NCBI RefSeq assembly: GCF_027627575.1
Contig: NZ_CP114065.1
Location: forward strand, 1,860,001-1,924,000
Direction of reading: 5' to 3'
DNA: 64,000 nt
Origin: Kribbella sp. CA-293567
Lineage (GTDB): Bacteria > Actinomycetota > Actinomycetes > Propionibacteriales > Kribbellaceae
Numbering within the stretch: position 1 is the first letter of the stretch; each line of letters starts with the position of its first letter. The notes under the pieces are model-generated. The model was not told where the DNA came from. It saw nothing but the letters and a program-made list of their open reading frames with translations, and did not search any database. A program made the position numbers and the translations under genes. Of this stretch, positions 1 to 7,557 are shown piece after piece.

Positions 1-63
1 ATATGCCGACCTGGTGCGGAAGTGAGGTGTTTCTTCCGCGGCGAGCGGGTCAATGCTCAGGAC

Positions 64-1152
64 ATGACCTTGGAGCGGGAGTACGTCCGGAGCGTAGAGT
101 TCTCGAGTGTTCGGTCGCGGTATCCGCGGGTGGTGGGGCGGAACGCGCGGCTGGGGAGTCACGGGAGCGGCGGTGAGGATGGCGTCGTGGTGGTGCGGAC
201 CGACTCCGGGAAGGTCGGGTGGGGACTGGCAGCCGGACCGGTGGCGGTCGACGGCGTGGTCGGGCGGGCTGTCGGGGAGTTGATCGACCCGGACGTCGGG
301 GTGCTGGACGAATCGCTTCGAGGGCTGGATTTCGCGTTGCACGATCTGGTCGGCCAGATCGAGGATCTGCCGGTTCATGCGTTGCTGGGTGGGCTCGGGC
401 GGACGACGGTGCCGGCGTACGACGGGGCGATCTACTTCGCTGACCTCGATCCGGACGAGGCGCCTGCTGGTGTCGGCGCGGTACTGGCCGACTGCGCCGC
501 GGACGATGCGGCGGGCTACCGCGCGTTCAAGCTGAAGATCGGGCGGGGCAACCGGTGGATGGAGCGCGCAGCCGGTGATGTCCGCGACATCGAGGTGACG
601 CGGGCGGTGCGAGAGGCGTATCCGGAGCATCGCATTCTGGTGGATGCCAATGACGGCTACGACTGCGACGGCTTCCTCGAATACCTGCGGGCGGTCGACG
701 ACTGTGGGTTGTACTGGGTCGAGGAGCCATTCCTCGATGACGCGGACGATCTCGCCCGGTTGCGGAAGTACCTGACCGAGGCAGAATCGGCGACGCTGAT
801 CGCGGAGGGCGAAAGCAACCCCGAGCTGGACAGCCTGCTGGAGATCACCGGGCGCGGAGACATCGACGTACTGCTGATGGACGTCGTCTCGTTCGGCCTG
901 ACCAGCTGGCGCTCCGTGATGCCGCGTATCGCGGAACTCGGTGCCCATGCGTCACCGCACGCCTGGGGACTACCTCTCAAAACCCTGTACGCCGCCCAGC
1001 TGGCGGCCGGTCTCGGATCCGTTGACACCATCGAAGGCGTCCCGGGGGAGACGCCCGGCGTCGACACCAGCGGCTACCTCTGGAAGGACGGCGAGCTGAC
1101 CGTCCCCGATCGCCCCGGCTTCGGTCTGTCGCTCGACGAGCTGTCGGCCTGA
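64..1152 (+). CDS. Enolase-superfamily enzyme (mandelate racemase/muconate lactonizing type)
   Basis: A 362-residue enzyme expected to abstract the alpha proton of a carboxylate substrate (racemase, epimerase, cycloisomerase or sugar-acid dehydratase); the substrate cannot be read from the sequence. Visible active-site elements are a KxK motif (K156, K158), metal ligands at D194, E220 or E221 and E248 or E250 on successive barrel strands, and a late His (H299) in SPHAWG, the mandelate-racemase arrangement. The ATG at 64 is preferred over the GTG-like start at 22 because the extra residues look non-coding. It converges on rmuC with a 17-bp gap, so its stop abuts another gene. No adjacent transporter or regulator suggests the substrate. 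Confidence 0.8.
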   Translation: MTLEREYVRSVEFSSVRSRYPRVVGRNARLGSHGSGGEDGVVVVRTDSGKVGWGLAAGPVAVDGVVGRAVGELIDPDVGVLDESLRGLDFALHDLVGQIEDLPVHALLGGLGRTTVPAYDGAIYFADLDPDEAPAGVGAVLADCAADDAAGYRAFKLKIGRGNRWMERAAGDVRDIEVTRAVREAYPEHRILVDANDGYDCDGFLEYLRAVDDCGLYWVEEPFLDDADDLARLRKYLTEAESATLIAEGESNPELDSLLEITGRGDIDVLLMDVVSFGLTSWRSVMPRIAELGAHASPHAWGLPLKTLYAAQLAAGLGSVDTIEGVPGETPGVDTSGYLWKDGELTVPDRPGFGLSLDELSA

Positions 1153-1169
1153 CCGTCAGGGCCGGTGCC

Positions 1170-2396
1170 TCAACCGGTTTGGGTGTCGAAGCCCGGCAAG
1201 GGTGGCGGCTCGCGGTGGGTCTTGTCGATGGTCGGTCCGGGAAGCCAGCGGTGGGTGTCGGGCGTGGTGTCTTCGATCGCCAGGAACTCCGGGGCGGTCA
1301 GCGGACGGGCCGAGGCCTCGATCGACTCCATCGCGGTCAGCTCGGCCTCGGTGACGTGCAGGTCGCGGAGCTTGCGGGCGGTGGTGAAGACGCGGCGTTC
1401 GAACGAGCCGACGGTGCTGTTGTAGGCGTCGACGGCGGAGGTGAGGGAGCGGCCGACCTTGTTGAGGTGGTCGCCCATGGTGCCGAGGCGTTCGTAGAGT
1501 TCACGGCCGAGCTCGAAGACCTGCTGGGCCGACTCGGTCAGCGCCGACTGGTTCCAGGCGTAGGCGGCAGCGCGGAGGGTGGCGATCAGGGTGGTGGGGG
1601 TGGCCAGGATGACGCGGCGTTCGGCGGCGTACTCGAGCAGGGACGGCTCGATGTCGAGGGCGGCGGACAGGAACGACTCGCCGGGGACGAAGAGGATGAC
1701 GAACTCCGGGGTCGAGGGCAGTCTCGACCAGTAGGCCTTCGCGGAGAGCTGGTCGACGTGGGTCCGGAGGTGGCGCGCGTGGGCTCGCAGACGCTCCTCC
1801 CGGAAGTCTGCGTCGTCGCTCTCGGCCGCCTCCAGGAACGCGGCCAGCGGCACCTTGGAGTCGACCACCAGGTTCTTGCCCTCGGCAAGCCTGACCACCA
1901 TGTCGGGGCGCAACAGGCCGTCGTCGCCCACGGTCGTGGTCTGTTCGGTGAAGTCGCAGTGCGCGACCATGCCGGCCAGCTCGACGGTCCGGCGCAGGTG
2001 CAGCTCGCCCCAGCGCCCTCGCACCTGCGGCTTCCGCAGCGCGGTGGACAGCGACGCCGTCTCACGACGCAACGCCTCGCCGCTCATCCGCACCTCGTTC
2101 ACCTGTTGGTGCAGTTGGCTCTGCCAGGCCGCGCGGCCCTTCTCCAACTGGCTCAGCTCGGCATGCAACCGATCGAGCGCCTCCTTGACGACCGCCTGCC
2201 CCGACATCTGTTGCCCGACCGTCGTCCGCTCCTGGGTGAGCTCGACCACCCGGTCCTCGGCCGCATCGCGCTCGGCGGTGATGCGCGCCAGCGAGGCGCC
2301 GTCCCGCCCGCGCGACCAGAGCACGCCGAACACCCAGCCGAGCCCGAGCCCGACCAGCAAGAACACCAACAGCAGCAGAACCGCGGTACCGGTCAT
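1170..2396 (-). CDS. rmuC: DNA recombination protein RmuC
   Basis: A 408-residue RmuC-family protein. A single N-terminal membrane segment (about residues 3-25, TGTAVLLLLVFLLVGLGLG) is followed by a coiled-coil stretch and the conserved RmuC core, recognisable by RGRWGELHLRRTVELAGM and by VVDSKVPLAAFLEA. The family has a nuclease-like fold and is linked genetically to limiting inversions and rearrangements at repeats; its biochemical activity is poorly defined. The ATG at 2396 is chosen because it places the membrane helix at the very N terminus; an upstream in-frame start would add ten polar residues. Convergent with the enolase-family gene, tail to tail. Confidence 0.9.
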   Translation of the reverse strand: MTGTAVLLLLVFLLVGLGLGWVFGVLWSRGRDGASLARITAERDAAEDRVVELTQERTTVGQQMSGQAVVKEALDRLHAELSQLEKGRAAWQSQLHQQVNEVRMSGEALRRETASLSTALRKPQVRGRWGELHLRRTVELAGMVAHCDFTEQTTTVGDDGLLRPDMVVRLAEGKNLVVDSKVPLAAFLEAAESDDADFREERLRAHARHLRTHVDQLSAKAYWSRLPSTPEFVILFVPGESFLSAALDIEPSLLEYAAERRVILATPTTLIATLRAAAYAWNQSALTESAQQVFELGRELYERLGTMGDHLNKVGRSLTSAVDAYNSTVGSFERRVFTTARKLRDLHVTEAELTAMESIEASARPLTAPEFLAIEDTTPDTHRWLPGPTIDKTHREPPPLPGFDTQTG

Positions 2397-2458
2397 GTCA
2401 CAGACAGTCGCAGACGCCGCCGACAATTTCTGGATGACAAGCCCGGTACCGCCTGACG

Positions 2459-3874
2459 TCAGTGTGTGAGTTGCGGCTCTTCGGTCTGCCGGGCGGCCCG
2501 GGAACGGGTGATCCGCCAGGCGGGGAACGCGCCGATCAGAGCCGCGGCGGCGAAGACGAAGAGCAACCAGCGGGCGGAGGAGAGCACGGACGGCTCACCG
2601 AGCTTGACCAGTACGCCGGCCAGGGCCGCGCTGAAGGCGCTCGCCATCAGGAAGACGGTGTTGATACCGGCTGAGGCCTTCGATGCTTCTTCCTCGTCCC
2701 CGACGCTGCTGAAGGCGGCAACGGCCAAGTGCGGGAAGGCGATGCCGATTCCGGCGCCCGCCGCGAACAGGGTCACGAACCAGAGCACCACCACGAGTAC
2801 AGACGGCCCGGACTGCTGCAGTACGGCGTACGCGGCCAGTCCGACCGCCAGCAACGCTGGTCCGCCGATGACCAGCCGGCGGACGACGGCGGGGCGCTCG
2901 GCGCTCGCGCTGACGGTCTGACTCAGCGACCAGCCGAGGGACAGGGCCGCGCCGAGGAAGCCGGCCAGCAGCGGCGACAGCGCTCCGAGCTCCTGACCGA
3001 ACAGCGGAATGAAGGCCTCGGTTCCGATGCCGAAGGCAAGGATTCCGACGGTCAGGTAGACCCACTTCAGCGCGGTGCCCGGCGCGAAGGTGACACGCGG
3101 CAGCACGGCGGCCTTGGCTGTCCGCTCGTGCAGCACGAAGACGGCGCCGAGCCCCAGCCCGACGATCAGGGTGGCTGCGGTCGCGATGCCGGCCGGCACG
3201 ATGCTCGCGACACTGACCATCGCCACGGCCGAGGTCAGCAGGACCAGCGAGATGCCCGGCACCGCGGAGCTGGACGCCGACCGCTCGGTCCGGGGCAGCA
3301 CCCGTACGACGACGATCATCAGCACCGCCGCCAGTACGACGAGGAGACCGAAAGCCGGTCGCCACACGCCGAACTGCCCGAAGACCCCACCGGCCGCCGG
3401 CCCCACCAGGTTGCCGACACCCCACATCGCCGAGACCAGCGCGGCACCCTTGGCCCACAGCCGCTCGGGCAGTGCCCGCTGGATCAGCGCGTAGCCGAGT
3501 CCGGCGAGAAGTCCGCCGCCGAAGCCCTGGACGGCGCGACCGGCGAGAAAGACGCCGATCCCCGGGCTGGCCGCGGCGATCAGCGAGCCGAGACCGAACA
3601 GCCCGAAGGCCAGCAGATAGGCGATCATCGAGCCGCGGGTGGTGAGGATGCGGCTGACCAGCATCGAGCTGATCACCGAGGCGACCAGGAAGGCGGTCAT
3701 CGTCCAGGCGTAGAAGCCGGCGCCGCCGATGTCACCGACGATGGTCGGCAGCAGGCTGGTGGTGAGGTAGACGGTGCTGGCCTCCATCAGCACTCCGCCG
3801 GCCAGCACCACCGCCACCGGAGCGTAGGTACGGCCGAGGAGTTCGCGCCAGGAGCCGTTCGTGGTCGTGTTCAT
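2459..3874 (-). CDS. MFS drug-type efflux transporter
   Basis: A 471-residue polytopic membrane protein of the major facilitator superfamily, predicted to be a proton-driven exporter. It has the hydrophobic periodicity of 12-14 helices, the motif LAGRAVQGFGGGLLAGLGYAL in the fifth helix region (resembling the antiporter motif C area) and a basic motif-A-like loop after helix 2 (SRILTTRG). The ATG at 3874 is chosen over an upstream TTG at 3895 because that TTG lies inside the operator described at 3892-3905, and a -10 box (TATTAC on the minus strand, 3884-3889) would start the transcript essentially at this ATG. Probably a leaderless, stress- or drug-induced exporter; substrate unknown. Confidence 0.85.
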   Translation of the reverse strand: MNTTTNGSWRELLGRTYAPVAVVLAGGVLMEASTVYLTTSLLPTIVGDIGGAGFYAWTMTAFLVASVISSMLVSRILTTRGSMIAYLLAFGLFGLGSLIAAASPGIGVFLAGRAVQGFGGGLLAGLGYALIQRALPERLWAKGAALVSAMWGVGNLVGPAAGGVFGQFGVWRPAFGLLVVLAAVLMIVVVRVLPRTERSASSSAVPGISLVLLTSAVAMVSVASIVPAGIATAATLIVGLGLGAVFVLHERTAKAAVLPRVTFAPGTALKWVYLTVGILAFGIGTEAFIPLFGQELGALSPLLAGFLGAALSLGWSLSQTVSASAERPAVVRRLVIGGPALLAVGLAAYAVLQQSGPSVLVVVLWFVTLFAAGAGIGIAFPHLAVAAFSSVGDEEEASKASAGINTVFLMASAFSAALAGVLVKLGEPSVLSSARWLLFVFAAAALIGAFPAWRITRSRAARQTEEPQLTH

Positions 3875-3891
3875 TGGTGGACCGTAATAGT

Positions 3892-3905
3892 TCAAGTGGA
3901 CTTGA
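3892..3905. promoter_or_regulatory. SoxR/MerR-like operator in the MFS promoter
   Basis: A perfect inverted repeat, TCAAGT-GG-ACTTGA, with the same arms and the same 2-bp centre spacing as the core of the SoxR box (CTCAAGT-TA-ACTTGAG type). On the minus strand it lies directly upstream of a -10 box at 3884-3889, as expected for MerR-family activators that act between -35 and -10. No SoxR gene is present in the window. Confidence 0.6.
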
Positions 3906-3919
3906 GAGCAAGCCCGCCG

Positions 3920-4702
3920 TCAGCAGGCCATCGCGGCGAAGGTGTAGCCCTGCTTCCGGAGAATTCTCAGTGCCTTGTCGAGCGCCGCCACGGTCTGGGA
4001 GCGGTCGCCGCCGCCGTCGTGCAGCAGGATGATGTTGCGCTTCCGTGCGTGGGTGAGGATGTTGTCGACGATCACCTGCGTTCCAGGCCGGGCCCAGTCG
4101 CGCGGATCGACGTCCCAGAGCACCTCGACCATGCCGGCCGCCTTGATCTCGGCGCGGACCGTGGGGTTCGAGGCGCCGAACGGTGGCCGGAAGCACTTCG
4201 AGCGCGGACCGTCGAAGATCTCGTGATGGCGCTTGGCCGGCGCGACGGCGGTCAGTTGTGGATGCGAGATCGAGTGGCTGCCGATGGTGTTGCCGGCGGC
4301 AATGATCTGTTCGCGCAGCCCGGGATGCGCCGCCTGCATGGCGCCGAGCTGGAAGAAGGTGGCGTGCGCGCCGTACTTCGCCAGCACCTGCAGGATCCGC
4401 GGCGTCCAGACCGGGTCGGGGCCGTCGTCGAAACTGAAGAACAGCACCTTCTTGTTGCCCGCCGAGGCGGCGAGCGTCGGGTCACCCGCCGGCGGTCGGG
4501 GCTTGCCGGTGTCCGGTGCGCCTGGGGTGGTGGGCGTCGGCGTCGGTGTCTCGGCCGGTACCGACGGCGGGGTGCCGCTCGGTCCGGCGGCCGAAGTGGG
4601 CTTGGGCTGGTTGGCGTTCCCCAGCGCCGACGCGATCAGTGCACCGGCGACCAGGGCGGTCGCGACGGCGGTACCGATGACGGCGGCAAGCTTTCGGGAC
4701 AT
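3920..4702 (-). CDS. Secreted/membrane-anchored polysaccharide deacetylase (NodB domain)
   Basis: A 260-residue protein with an N-terminal hydrophobic segment (about residues 5-28, signal peptide or anchor), a Pro/Thr-rich linker and a NodB domain from about residue 85. All five canonical motifs are visible: FSFDDGP (catalytic base and metal Asp), HSISHP (metal His pair), RPPFG, DVDPRDW and LLHDGGG. It should remove acetyl groups from cell-wall peptidoglycan or another GlcNAc polymer outside the membrane. The ATG at 4702 has a good ribosome site (AAGGGAG about 8 nt upstream) and puts the signal sequence at the N terminus. The downstream MFS gene on the same strand is not in an obvious operon because it has its own operator. 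Confidence 0.88.
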   Translation of the reverse strand: MSRKLAAVIGTAVATALVAGALIASALGNANQPKPTSAAGPSGTPPSVPAETPTPTPTTPGAPDTGKPRPPAGDPTLAASAGNKKVLFFSFDDGPDPVWTPRILQVLAKYGAHATFFQLGAMQAAHPGLREQIIAAGNTIGSHSISHPQLTAVAPAKRHHEIFDGPRSKCFRPPFGASNPTVRAEIKAAGMVEVLWDVDPRDWARPGTQVIVDNILTHARKRNIILLHDGGGDRSQTVAALDKALRILRKQGYTFAAMAC

Positions 4703-4751
4703 GATGCTCCCTTGCGGATCAGGCGGATGTTTCCCCAGAAAACGCTCCCCC

Positions 4752-5672
4752 TCAAGGAGCCTCACTGCTTTCCGTAGATGAGACGCCCTGGGTCCTGACC
4801 CGGTTGGCACGGCTGTGTTGCGGGGAGATCTCAGTCGCTCGGGGAGTCGCGACGGTGGCGAGCGTGCCGCGGTGGTAGAGCCTTCCCTCCAACGACTTCA
4901 CGCTCGCGACCAGCACGAAGCTCATGCTGACCAGCAGCGCCCAGGCGCCGAACTTGGCCGGGTGCACGAGGCGCCAGACACTGACCTGGTCGGGATAGTT
5001 CCAGGCGTCCAGGAAGGTGCCGAAGTTCTCCGCGATCCAGAGGAAGAAGCCGATCAGCACGAACGACAGGGCCAGTGGCATCCGGTACCGCTGGGTGCCG
5101 ACGGTGTAGAAGACCCAGGTGTGCCGGAGGACGAGCAGCAGGGCCAGGGCGATCGGGACGCGCAGGTCGGCGATCCAGTGGTGGGTGAAGAAGTTCGCGT
5201 AGATCAGTACCGCGATCGCGGTGGTGAGGATCGGGCGGTAGCCGCTCACCCGCAGGTCGAACCGGCGCCACGCCTGACAGATGTAGCTGCCGACCGCCGC
5301 GTACATGAAGCCTGCGAACAACGGGACGCCCCCGAACTTCGTCGCCGCGTCACCGGGGTACTGCCAGGAGCCGACGTGGACCTTGAACAGTTCCAGGGCC
5401 AGGCCGATCAGGTGGAAGCCGAAGATCACCGCGAGTTCGCGCCAGGTCTCCAGGCCGGCCAGCCAGAACCCGATCGTGAGCAGCAGGCAGTAGATCAGCA
5501 GGGCGTCGTACCGGGGGATCGGCAGCGCGACGTACTTCGAGATCGCCAGGCCGGCGAAGAGCGCGCCGGGAAAGAGGCAGGAGACGAGCTGGATCAGCCC
5601 GAACCGCAGGAACTGTGAACCGGCGAACGCGAAGCGTGAGGGCAGGGCAGGGCGAGCTCTCCAACTGGTCAC
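4752..5672 (-). CDS. DUF817-type integral membrane protein
   Basis: About 306 residues with seven or more hydrophobic helices and conserved aromatic loops (HVGSWQYPGDA, FFTHHWIADLR, ENFGTFLDAWNYPDQ). These match my recollection of the DUF817 family, which has no established activity but carries His/Asp clusters reminiscent of CREST-type membrane hydrolases. The GTG at 5672 is the most reasonable start: it precedes the first membrane segment by about 15 residues and leaves a 69-bp divergent gap to the GNAT gene, although I see no clear ribosome site. The open frame extends further upstream only as an antisense shadow of the GNAT gene. Confidence 0.7.
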   Translation of the reverse strand: MTSWRARPALPSRFAFAGSQFLRFGLIQLVSCLFPGALFAGLAISKYVALPIPRYDALLIYCLLLTIGFWLAGLETWRELAVIFGFHLIGLALELFKVHVGSWQYPGDAATKFGGVPLFAGFMYAAVGSYICQAWRRFDLRVSGYRPILTTAIAVLIYANFFTHHWIADLRVPIALALLLVLRHTWVFYTVGTQRYRMPLALSFVLIGFFLWIAENFGTFLDAWNYPDQVSVWRLVHPAKFGAWALLVSMSFVLVASVKSLEGRLYHRGTLATVATPRATEISPQHSRANRVRTQGVSSTESSEAP

Positions 5673-5741
5673 AGATAGGAGACGCCGCTTGCTCTGCGCT
5701 GGTTGGGACGGATAGATCACTTCCAACGGATGGAGGTGCCG

Positions 5742-6263
5742 ATGGCTCCGAAGGTGGTCTACGAGACGGACCGGCTGGTCGTGCGGGACTGGGCGGACTC
5801 CGATGGTGACCGGGTGTTCGACATCTACCGCCGGTGGGAGGTGTCGCGCTGGCTCGGCGCGGACCCTCGGGTGATGACCGATCGGGACGCCGCGACGCGG
5901 GTGATCGAGCGGTGGAACACGCGGAACGAGGATCCTGTGCACGGGATCTGGGCGGTCGAGGAAAAGGCGTCCGGAACGGTCGCGGGGACTGTTCTTCTGG
6001 TGCCGTTGCCCGAAGGGCCGTCTTCGGCGGGCGAAGTGGAGGTGGGCTGGCATTTCCATCCCGACGCGTGGGGGCGTGGGCTGGCGACCGAGGCCGCGCG
6101 CGGGGCGATCGGGCACGGCTTCAAGGCGGGTCTCGGTGAGATCCATGCGGTGGTCCGGCCGGACAACGCACCGTCACTCGCGGTCTGCCGCCGGCTCGGG
6201 ATGCGGCCGCTCGGGCTGACCGGCCGCTGGTACGGCGCGGAACTGGAGGCGTTTGTGATTTAG
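5742..6263 (+). CDS. GNAT N-acetyltransferase (RimJ/RimL-like)
   Basis: A 173-residue single-domain acetyl-CoA-dependent acetyltransferase. N-terminal beta strands contain ETDRLVVRDW, typical of the RimJ/RimL branch; the acetyl-CoA site is seen in VGWHFHPDAWGRGLATEAARGAIGHGF, followed by RPDNAPSLAVCRRLGM, the usual helix before the last strands. Substrate unknown (protein N terminus, antibiotic or metabolite). The ATG at 5742 follows GGAGG at 5732-5736. Divergent from the DUF817 gene and 34 bp upstream of ychF, which appears to have its own promoter. Confidence 0.85.
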   Translation: MAPKVVYETDRLVVRDWADSDGDRVFDIYRRWEVSRWLGADPRVMTDRDAATRVIERWNTRNEDPVHGIWAVEEKASGTVAGTVLLVPLPEGPSSAGEVEVGWHFHPDAWGRGLATEAARGAIGHGFKAGLGEIHAVVRPDNAPSLAVCRRLGMRPLGLTGRWYGAELEAFVI

Positions 6264-6283
6264 GTCGAGCGCACTGCGCCGCG

Positions 6284-6289
6284 TAGTCT
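6284..6289 (+). promoter_or_regulatory. -10 box of ychF (leaderless)
   Basis: TAGTCT ends 8 nt before the GTG of ychF, which has no Shine-Dalgarno sequence. This suggests that transcription starts at or next to the start codon. Confidence 0.5.
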
Positions 6290-6297
6290 TGCTGCCC

Positions 6298-7374
6298 GTG
6301 GCACTCTCCATCGGAATCGTCGGGCTCCCCAATGCGGGCAAGTCCACGCTCTTCAACGCGCTGACCAAGAACAACGTGCTCGCGGCGAACTACCCGTTCG
6401 CCACGATCGAGCCCAACGTCGGAGTGGTCGGCGTACCGGACCCTCGGCTGGGCAAGCTCGCCGAGCTGTTCGGATCGGCCAAGCAGCTGCCGGCCACCGT
6501 GCAGTTCGTCGACATCGCCGGCATCGTCCGGGGCGCGTCGGAGGGCGAGGGGCTGGGCAACAAGTTCCTCAGCCACATCCGCGAGGGTGACGCGATCTGC
6601 CAGGTGACGCGGGTCTTCCGCGACGACGACGTCACCCACGTCGACGGCAAGGTGGATCCGGCGAGCGACATCTCGACGATCCAGACCGAGCTGATCCTGG
6701 CCGACCTGCAGACCGTCGAGAAGGCGATCCCGCGGCTGGAGAAGGAATCCAGGCTGAAGAAGGAGAGCGTCGCCGTACTCGAGGCGGTCCGCGAGGCGCA
6801 GAAGCACCTCGAGGCCGGTACGCCGATCAGCGCCACCGACGTCGACCGCGACGCGATCCGTGAACTGATGCTGATGACGGCCAAGCCGTACATCTTCGTT
6901 TTCAACTGCGACGCCGACGAGCTCGCCGACGAGGCGCTGAAGCAGCAGATGCGCGACCTGGTCGCCCCCGCCGAGGCGATCTTCCTGGACGCCAAGTTCG
7001 AGGCCGAGCTGGTCGAGCTCGGCGACGAGGACGAGGCCCGCGAGATGCTCGCCGAGATGGGCGTCGAGGAGCCGGGCCTGGACGTGCTGGCCCGGGTCGG
7101 CTTCCAGACCCTCGGCCTGCAGACCTACCTGACCGCCGGCCCCAAGGAGTCCCGGGCCTGGACGATCAAGAAGGGCGCCACCGCCCCCGAGGCCGCCGGA
7201 GTCATCCACACCGACTTCCAGCGCGGCTTCATCAAGGCCGAGATCGTCTCCTTCACCGACCTGATGGAGGCCGGCTCGATGGCCGCCGCGAAGTCCGCCG
7301 GCAAGGTCCGGATCGAGGGCAAGGACTACATCATGGCCGACGGCGACGTGGTGGAGTTCCGCTTCAACGTCTAG
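6298..7374 (+). CDS. ychF: Redox-regulated/ribosome-binding P-loop ATPase YchF (Obg-like)
   Basis: A 358-residue member of the universally conserved YchF/OLA1 family, a P-loop NTPase that binds ribosomes and prefers ATP. G1 is GLPNAGKST near the N terminus and G3 is DIAGIVRGAS; the specificity loop reads FNCDADE instead of the NKxD of true GTPases, the family signature for ATP use. The C-terminal TGS-like domain ends in IMADGDVVEFRFNV. The GTG at 6298 fits the invariant N terminus ALSIGIVG. The last 30 bp of the gene (7346-7375) are repeated downstream, so ychF appears to be an insertion target whose coding sequence is preserved. Confidence 0.95.
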   Translation: MALSIGIVGLPNAGKSTLFNALTKNNVLAANYPFATIEPNVGVVGVPDPRLGKLAELFGSAKQLPATVQFVDIAGIVRGASEGEGLGNKFLSHIREGDAICQVTRVFRDDDVTHVDGKVDPASDISTIQTELILADLQTVEKAIPRLEKESRLKKESVAVLEAVREAQKHLEAGTPISATDVDRDAIRELMLMTAKPYIFVFNCDADELADEALKQQMRDLVAPAEAIFLDAKFEAELVELGDEDEAREMLAEMGVEEPGLDVLARVGFQTLGLQTYLTAGPKESRAWTIKKGATAPEAAGVIHTDFQRGFIKAEIVSFTDLMEAGSMAAAKSAGKVRIEGKDYIMADGDVVEFRFNV

Positions 7375-7375
7375 G
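7346..7375 (+). repeat. ychF 3' end, repeat copy A (native)
   Basis: The last codons and stop of ychF plus one base. It is matched 29/30 at 8621-8650, 23/25 at 10071-10095, and more loosely at 10174-10196 and 12127-12147. Immediately downstream lies a short perfect palindrome, CTAGGT-G-ACCTAG (7371-7383). Confidence 0.85.
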
Positions 7376-7467
7376 TGACCTAGCCGGGATGTTTGTTCAT
7401 GACAGTTGGGCGTTACCTTGGAACAAGCTGACGCGTGCGGCGGATGACTGATGCATGTCACTCAGAG

Positions 7468-7496
7468 TTGCGTTTCGCCATCCCCCGGAGGTATGG
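7468..7496 (+). promoter_or_regulatory. Promoter of the Abi_2 gene
   Basis: TTGCGT (7468-7473), a 17-bp spacer and TATGGT (7491-7496) form a good sigma-70-type promoter, one of few in the window with a recognisable -35. The predicted transcript start is near 7503, which rules out upstream ATGs as starts for the Abi gene. Confidence 0.5.
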
Positions 7497-7502
7497 TTTT
7501 CT

Positions 7503-7557
7503 TACTAAGACCGGTTCCGCCTACTTCGGTAGGTCCAGGGCCGGTCCTCGTCTTTGG
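7503..7557 (+). ncRNA. Structured leader RNA upstream of the Abi_2 gene (candidate regulatory or antitoxin RNA)
   Basis: Between the promoter and the GTG the sequence can fold into a two-tier hairpin. The outer stem is GACCGG (7509-7514) with CCGGTC (7541-7546); the inner stem is CCTAC (7520-7524) with GTAGG (7529-7533), closed by a TTCG tetraloop (7525-7528), with an extra G-U pair possible at 7519/7534. The fold is seen by eye. A function as translational control or as an RNA antitoxin is inference, motivated by reports that some AbiF-type HEPN proteins are paired with small RNAs. Confidence 0.35.

Noticed and set aside
2729..4777. Long plus-strand open frame antisense to the MFS and deacetylase genes
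   Set aside because: Rich in Arg, Gly, Asp and Gln without domain motifs; third-position GC pattern belongs to the minus-strand genes. A GC-driven shadow, as are similar frames at 26710-29481, 31138-32856 and 35148-37559.
7371..7383. CTAGGT-G-ACCTAG palindrome at the ychF stop as a terminator or recombinase site
   Set aside because: It is short, lacks a T-tract and is not present after repeat copies B to E, so it is not part of the repeated site.
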